A stretch of 64,000 nt of DNA from an uncultured Anaerofilum sp. (GTDB lineage Bacteria > Bacillota > Clostridia > Oscillospirales > Ruminococcaceae). Shown here piece after piece: positions 62,012 through 64,000 of this stretch. The first letter of the stretch is position 1. Each line of letters opens with the position of its first letter. The notes under the pieces are model-generated. The model was not told the origin of the DNA. It did no database searches and was given only the letters and a program-made list of their open reading frames with translations. The translations under genes were made by a program, and so were the position numbers. The stretch covers positions 124,001 to 188,000 of the forward strand of contig CALWZC010000002.1 in assembly GCA_944385935.1 (NCBI GenBank). The letters are read 5' to 3'.

Positions 62012-64000
62012 TTATGCCATTGCCATTTGTGGTTTTAGTAGCACAATTTTTTCCTGTTGTACATCCACCACCAGTTTTTTTGTGGTATCATAGCTTTCCT
62101 CTAAAATTCTATCTGCTAGGGCTTGCTCTACAGCACGCACTACCAATTTCCGCAATTCTCGTGCCCCATATTCTTTTTTGGTTTGCTGGGCCAAAAATTC
62201 CACTGCTCTTTGGGTATGCTCCAAGGTGTAGCCTTGCTTTTGGGCACGCTGTTCCAGTTGCAATAGCAATTTTTCTGCAATTTCTTCCAGTTGTTCTTTG
62301 CCAAGGGGATGAAAGATTACAATTTCATCCAATCTACCAAGCAACTCAGGGCGAAAATATTCCTTTGCCTTTTCCATAGCCGCTTTTTGTGCTGCTTGCT
62401 CTGTGCTGACTTTTCCTCCAAAGCCCATTTCGGGGCGATTGTCACAAAGCTCTTTTGCTCCCAAATTACTGGTAAGAATCAAAATGGTATTACAAAAATT
62501 GATTTTTCTCCCTTCCGAGTCGGTCAAAGAGCCTTCCTCCATTATCTGTAACAACAGATTTTGAATATCTCGATGAGCTTTTTCAATTTCATCCAGCAAC
62601 ACAATAGAGTAGGGTTTTCTTCGCACTGCCTCGGTAAGCTGCCCCCCTTTTTCATGACCAATATATCCCGGAGGGGCACCAATCAAACGGCTAACACTAT
62701 GGGCTTCCATATACTCGCTCATATCAAAACGTAGCAATGCCTTTTCTGTACCAAACCAACTTTCTGCCAATGCACGGGCAAGCTCGGTTTTTCCCACACC
62801 CGTTGGCCCCAAAAAAAGCATAGCCCCCATGGGTCTGCCTGCCTCGCCCAGCCCTGTCCTTGCCCGTCGGATGGCACCTGCAACAGCGGCCACTGCTTGC
62901 TGTTGTCCCACCACCCGCTTTGCCAGACGCTGTTCCAGTTGGCGGAGTTTGCTATATTGTTCCTCGGTAATTTTCTGCACCGGTACCCCACTGGCACGGG
63001 CAGCAACAGCGGCAATATCTTCGGGGGTTACTGTAACAGGTCGGGAAATCCGTTGTTTTAGGCTGCGCAGATGAACCGCTGCGGCGGCTTCATCCAATAA
63101 ATCCACTGCTTTATCTGGAAGATGACGAGATGGCAAATATCTTACCGAAAATTCTACTGCCGCTTTTTGGGTTTCTAGGGGCAAAGATACATGATGATAT
63201 TCCTCATATCGTTTACACAATCCCTGCAAAATTTCCTGTGCCTGTTCTGGCTCTGGTTCTTCTACCAATACTCTACCAAATCTTCGCTCTAGGGCAGCAT
63301 CCTTTGCAATGCAGCGGCGATACTCATCTTCGGTTGTTGCCCCTACCAGTTGAATCTCTCCCCGTGCCAAAGCTGGTTTTAAAATACCCGCTGCGTCAAT
63401 GCTTCCTTCTGCGGCACCAGCACCTACAATGGAGTGTATTTCATCAATAAACAGAATCACATTCTTTTCTCGAATCACATCCTCCAGCACACTTTTAAAC
63501 CGTTCCTCAAAATCTCCACGGTATTTTGTTCCGGCAACCATACTGGTCATATCCAAAGCAATGACTCGCTTTCCCTGCAAAGGCAGTGGTGCTTTTCCTG
63601 CGGCAATTAGTTGGGCAAGGGCCTCTGCCAAGGCTGTTTTTCCTACACCCGGTTCCCCCACAAGACAGGGGTTATTTTTTTGCCTACGGCAAAGAATCTC
63701 TACCATTCGTTCCAGTTCCTGTTGTCGCCCAAAAACAGGGTCTAACTTTCCCTCCGCAGCTATACGAGTCAGGTCTTTTCCATAGCGTTCCGCTGCCCGT
63801 TGTGCCCGTGGAACCATGGCAGTTCTGCTTTGCAAAGGCTCTGTAAGCCTTTGGCATTCTTTGACTACCACGGTTTGTTGAATTCCCATACGGCACAAAC
63901 ATTGTACTGCACTGCTTTTTTCATCCTCTAACACAGCTCGCAATATATGTTCTGGCCCAGCCTGTCCAGTGGGAGAGGATTTACCTAACATAAAAGCAAG
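62012..64000 (-). CDS. clpC: ATP-dependent Clp protease ATP-binding subunit, ClpC/ClpA type, 5' end outside window
   Basis: 662 codons seen; the gene continues past the right edge. The visible N-terminus is the second Clp N-repeat (MLGKSSPTGQAGPEHILRAVLED). D1 AAA+ domain: CLVGEPGVGKTALAEALAQ, ILFIDEIHSIVGAGAAEG, VGATTEDEYRRCIAKDAALERRFG. D2: LFLGPTGVGKTELARALAESW, MSEYMEAHSVSRLIGAPPGYIG. The linker between them is short (about 40 residues) with no ClpB M-domain and no clear UVR hairpin. This favours ClpA/ClpC over ClpB; ends in a small VEQALADRIL domain. No ClpP gene is nearby. Confidence 0.88.
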   Translation of the reverse strand, partial: LAFMLGKSSPTGQAGPEHILRAVLEDEKSSAVQCLCRMGIQQTVVVKECQRLTEPLQSRTAMVPRAQRAAERYGKDLTRIAAEGKLDPVFGRQQELERMVEILCRRQKNNPCLVGEPGVGKTALAEALAQLIAAGKAPLPLQGKRVIALDMTSMVAGTKYRGDFEERFKSVLEDVIREKNVILFIDEIHSIVGAGAAEGSIDAAGILKPALARGEIQLVGATTEDEYRRCIAKDAALERRFGRVLVEEPEPEQAQEILQGLCKRYEEYHHVSLPLETQKAAVEFSVRYLPSRHLPDKAVDLLDEAAAAVHLRSLKQRISRPVTVTPEDIAAVAARASGVPVQKITEEQYSKLRQLEQRLAKRVVGQQQAVAAVAGAIRRARTGLGEAGRPMGAMLFLGPTGVGKTELARALAESWFGTEKALLRFDMSEYMEAHSVSRLIGAPPGYIGHEKGGQLTEAVRRKPYSIVLLDEIEKAHRDIQNLLLQIMEEGSLTDSEGRKINFCNTILILTSNLGAKELCDNRPEMGFGGKVSTEQAAQKAAMEKAKEYFRPELLGRLDEIVIFHPLGKEQLEEIAEKLLLQLEQRAQKQGYTLEHTQRAVEFLAQQTKKEYGARELRKLVVRAVEQALADRILEESYDTTKKLVVDVQQEKIVLLKPQMAMA

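Noticed and set aside
1-64000. CRISPR array, prophage or insertion sequence
   Set aside because: I saw no regularly spaced direct repeats, transposase, integrase or phage structural genes on either strand.

Overview
The window reads as the core chromosome of an anaerobic, probably spore-forming Clostridia, most likely a gut Oscillospirales/Ruminococcaceae relative. I infer this from the gene order, strong AGGAGG ribosome-binding sites, T-box control of pheST, the sporulation-linked ytfI/ytfJ pair, an A-type flavoprotein and a soluble transcarboxylase-like operon. I could not run a taxonomic search. Most of the window is dense, ordinary housekeeping sequence. I see no prophage, insertion sequence, transposase, CRISPR array or rRNA gene.

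Layout. 1-540: the end of a GNAT acetyltransferase and a small unknown protein. 541-7814 (minus): M50 protease, scpA, scpB, ytfI, ytfJ and an RluB-type pseudouridine synthase, then a biotin-dependent carboxyltransferase trio (12S-like, biotin carrier, 5S-like). 8036-8529 (plus): rpmB and a small membrane protein. 8729-13210 (minus): the str operon rpsL-rpsG-fusA-tuf. 13511-14183 (plus): an HD-domain protein and a 46-residue membrane peptide. 14246-15882 (minus): acpS, a ZIP transporter and a MazF-type toxin without a visible antitoxin. 15993-19821 (plus): a promoter, a phenylalanine T-box and pheST. 19927-28584 (minus): asnB, murE and two unknown genes; fprA; efp and a CD1247-type zinc-ribbon protein; rpsU, yqeG and an endonuclease IV family protein.

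28811-48471 (minus) is one long information-processing block. In transcription order it runs infC-rpmI-rplT-trmH-dprA-topA-trmFO-plsX-rnc-smc-ftsY-rdgB-yhbY-nadD-yqeK-LCP-rsfS-leuS. It starts at a consensus promoter and an attenuated leader that looks like an L20 leader. infC appears to start with an AUC codon. 48486-51225 (minus) holds an aldehyde dehydrogenase, tRNA-Gly(UCC) and a D-Ala-D-Ala carboxypeptidase. 51356-53806 (plus) is a two-gene ABC exporter. 53804-59552 is the accessory-looking part: a lipoprotein-like unknown, a 575-residue coiled-coil protein, a PH-like membrane protein preceded by a 29-residue membrane peptide gene absent from ordinary ORF lists, and a divergent LytTR regulator plus GHKL kinase. 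59654-64000 holds tRNA-Tyr(GUA), citrate synthase, a small conserved-domain protein and the 3' part of a clpC-like gene.

How it fits together. Translation (str operon, infC operon, rpsU, rpmB, efp, pheST, leuS, two tRNAs), chromosome handling (smc-scpAB, topA, dprA), envelope synthesis (murE, LCP, plsX, dacF-like) and anaerobic C4/C6 acid metabolism (transcarboxylase-like trio, citrate synthase) dominate. The best candidates for new biology are the 53.8-59.6 kb cluster and its 29-residue peptide, the soluble transcarboxylase-like trio with a shortened 12S subunit, the AUC start of infC, the palindrome in the fprA promoter and the long perfect hairpins at convergent gene ends. I did not find one unmistakably new multi-gene system.
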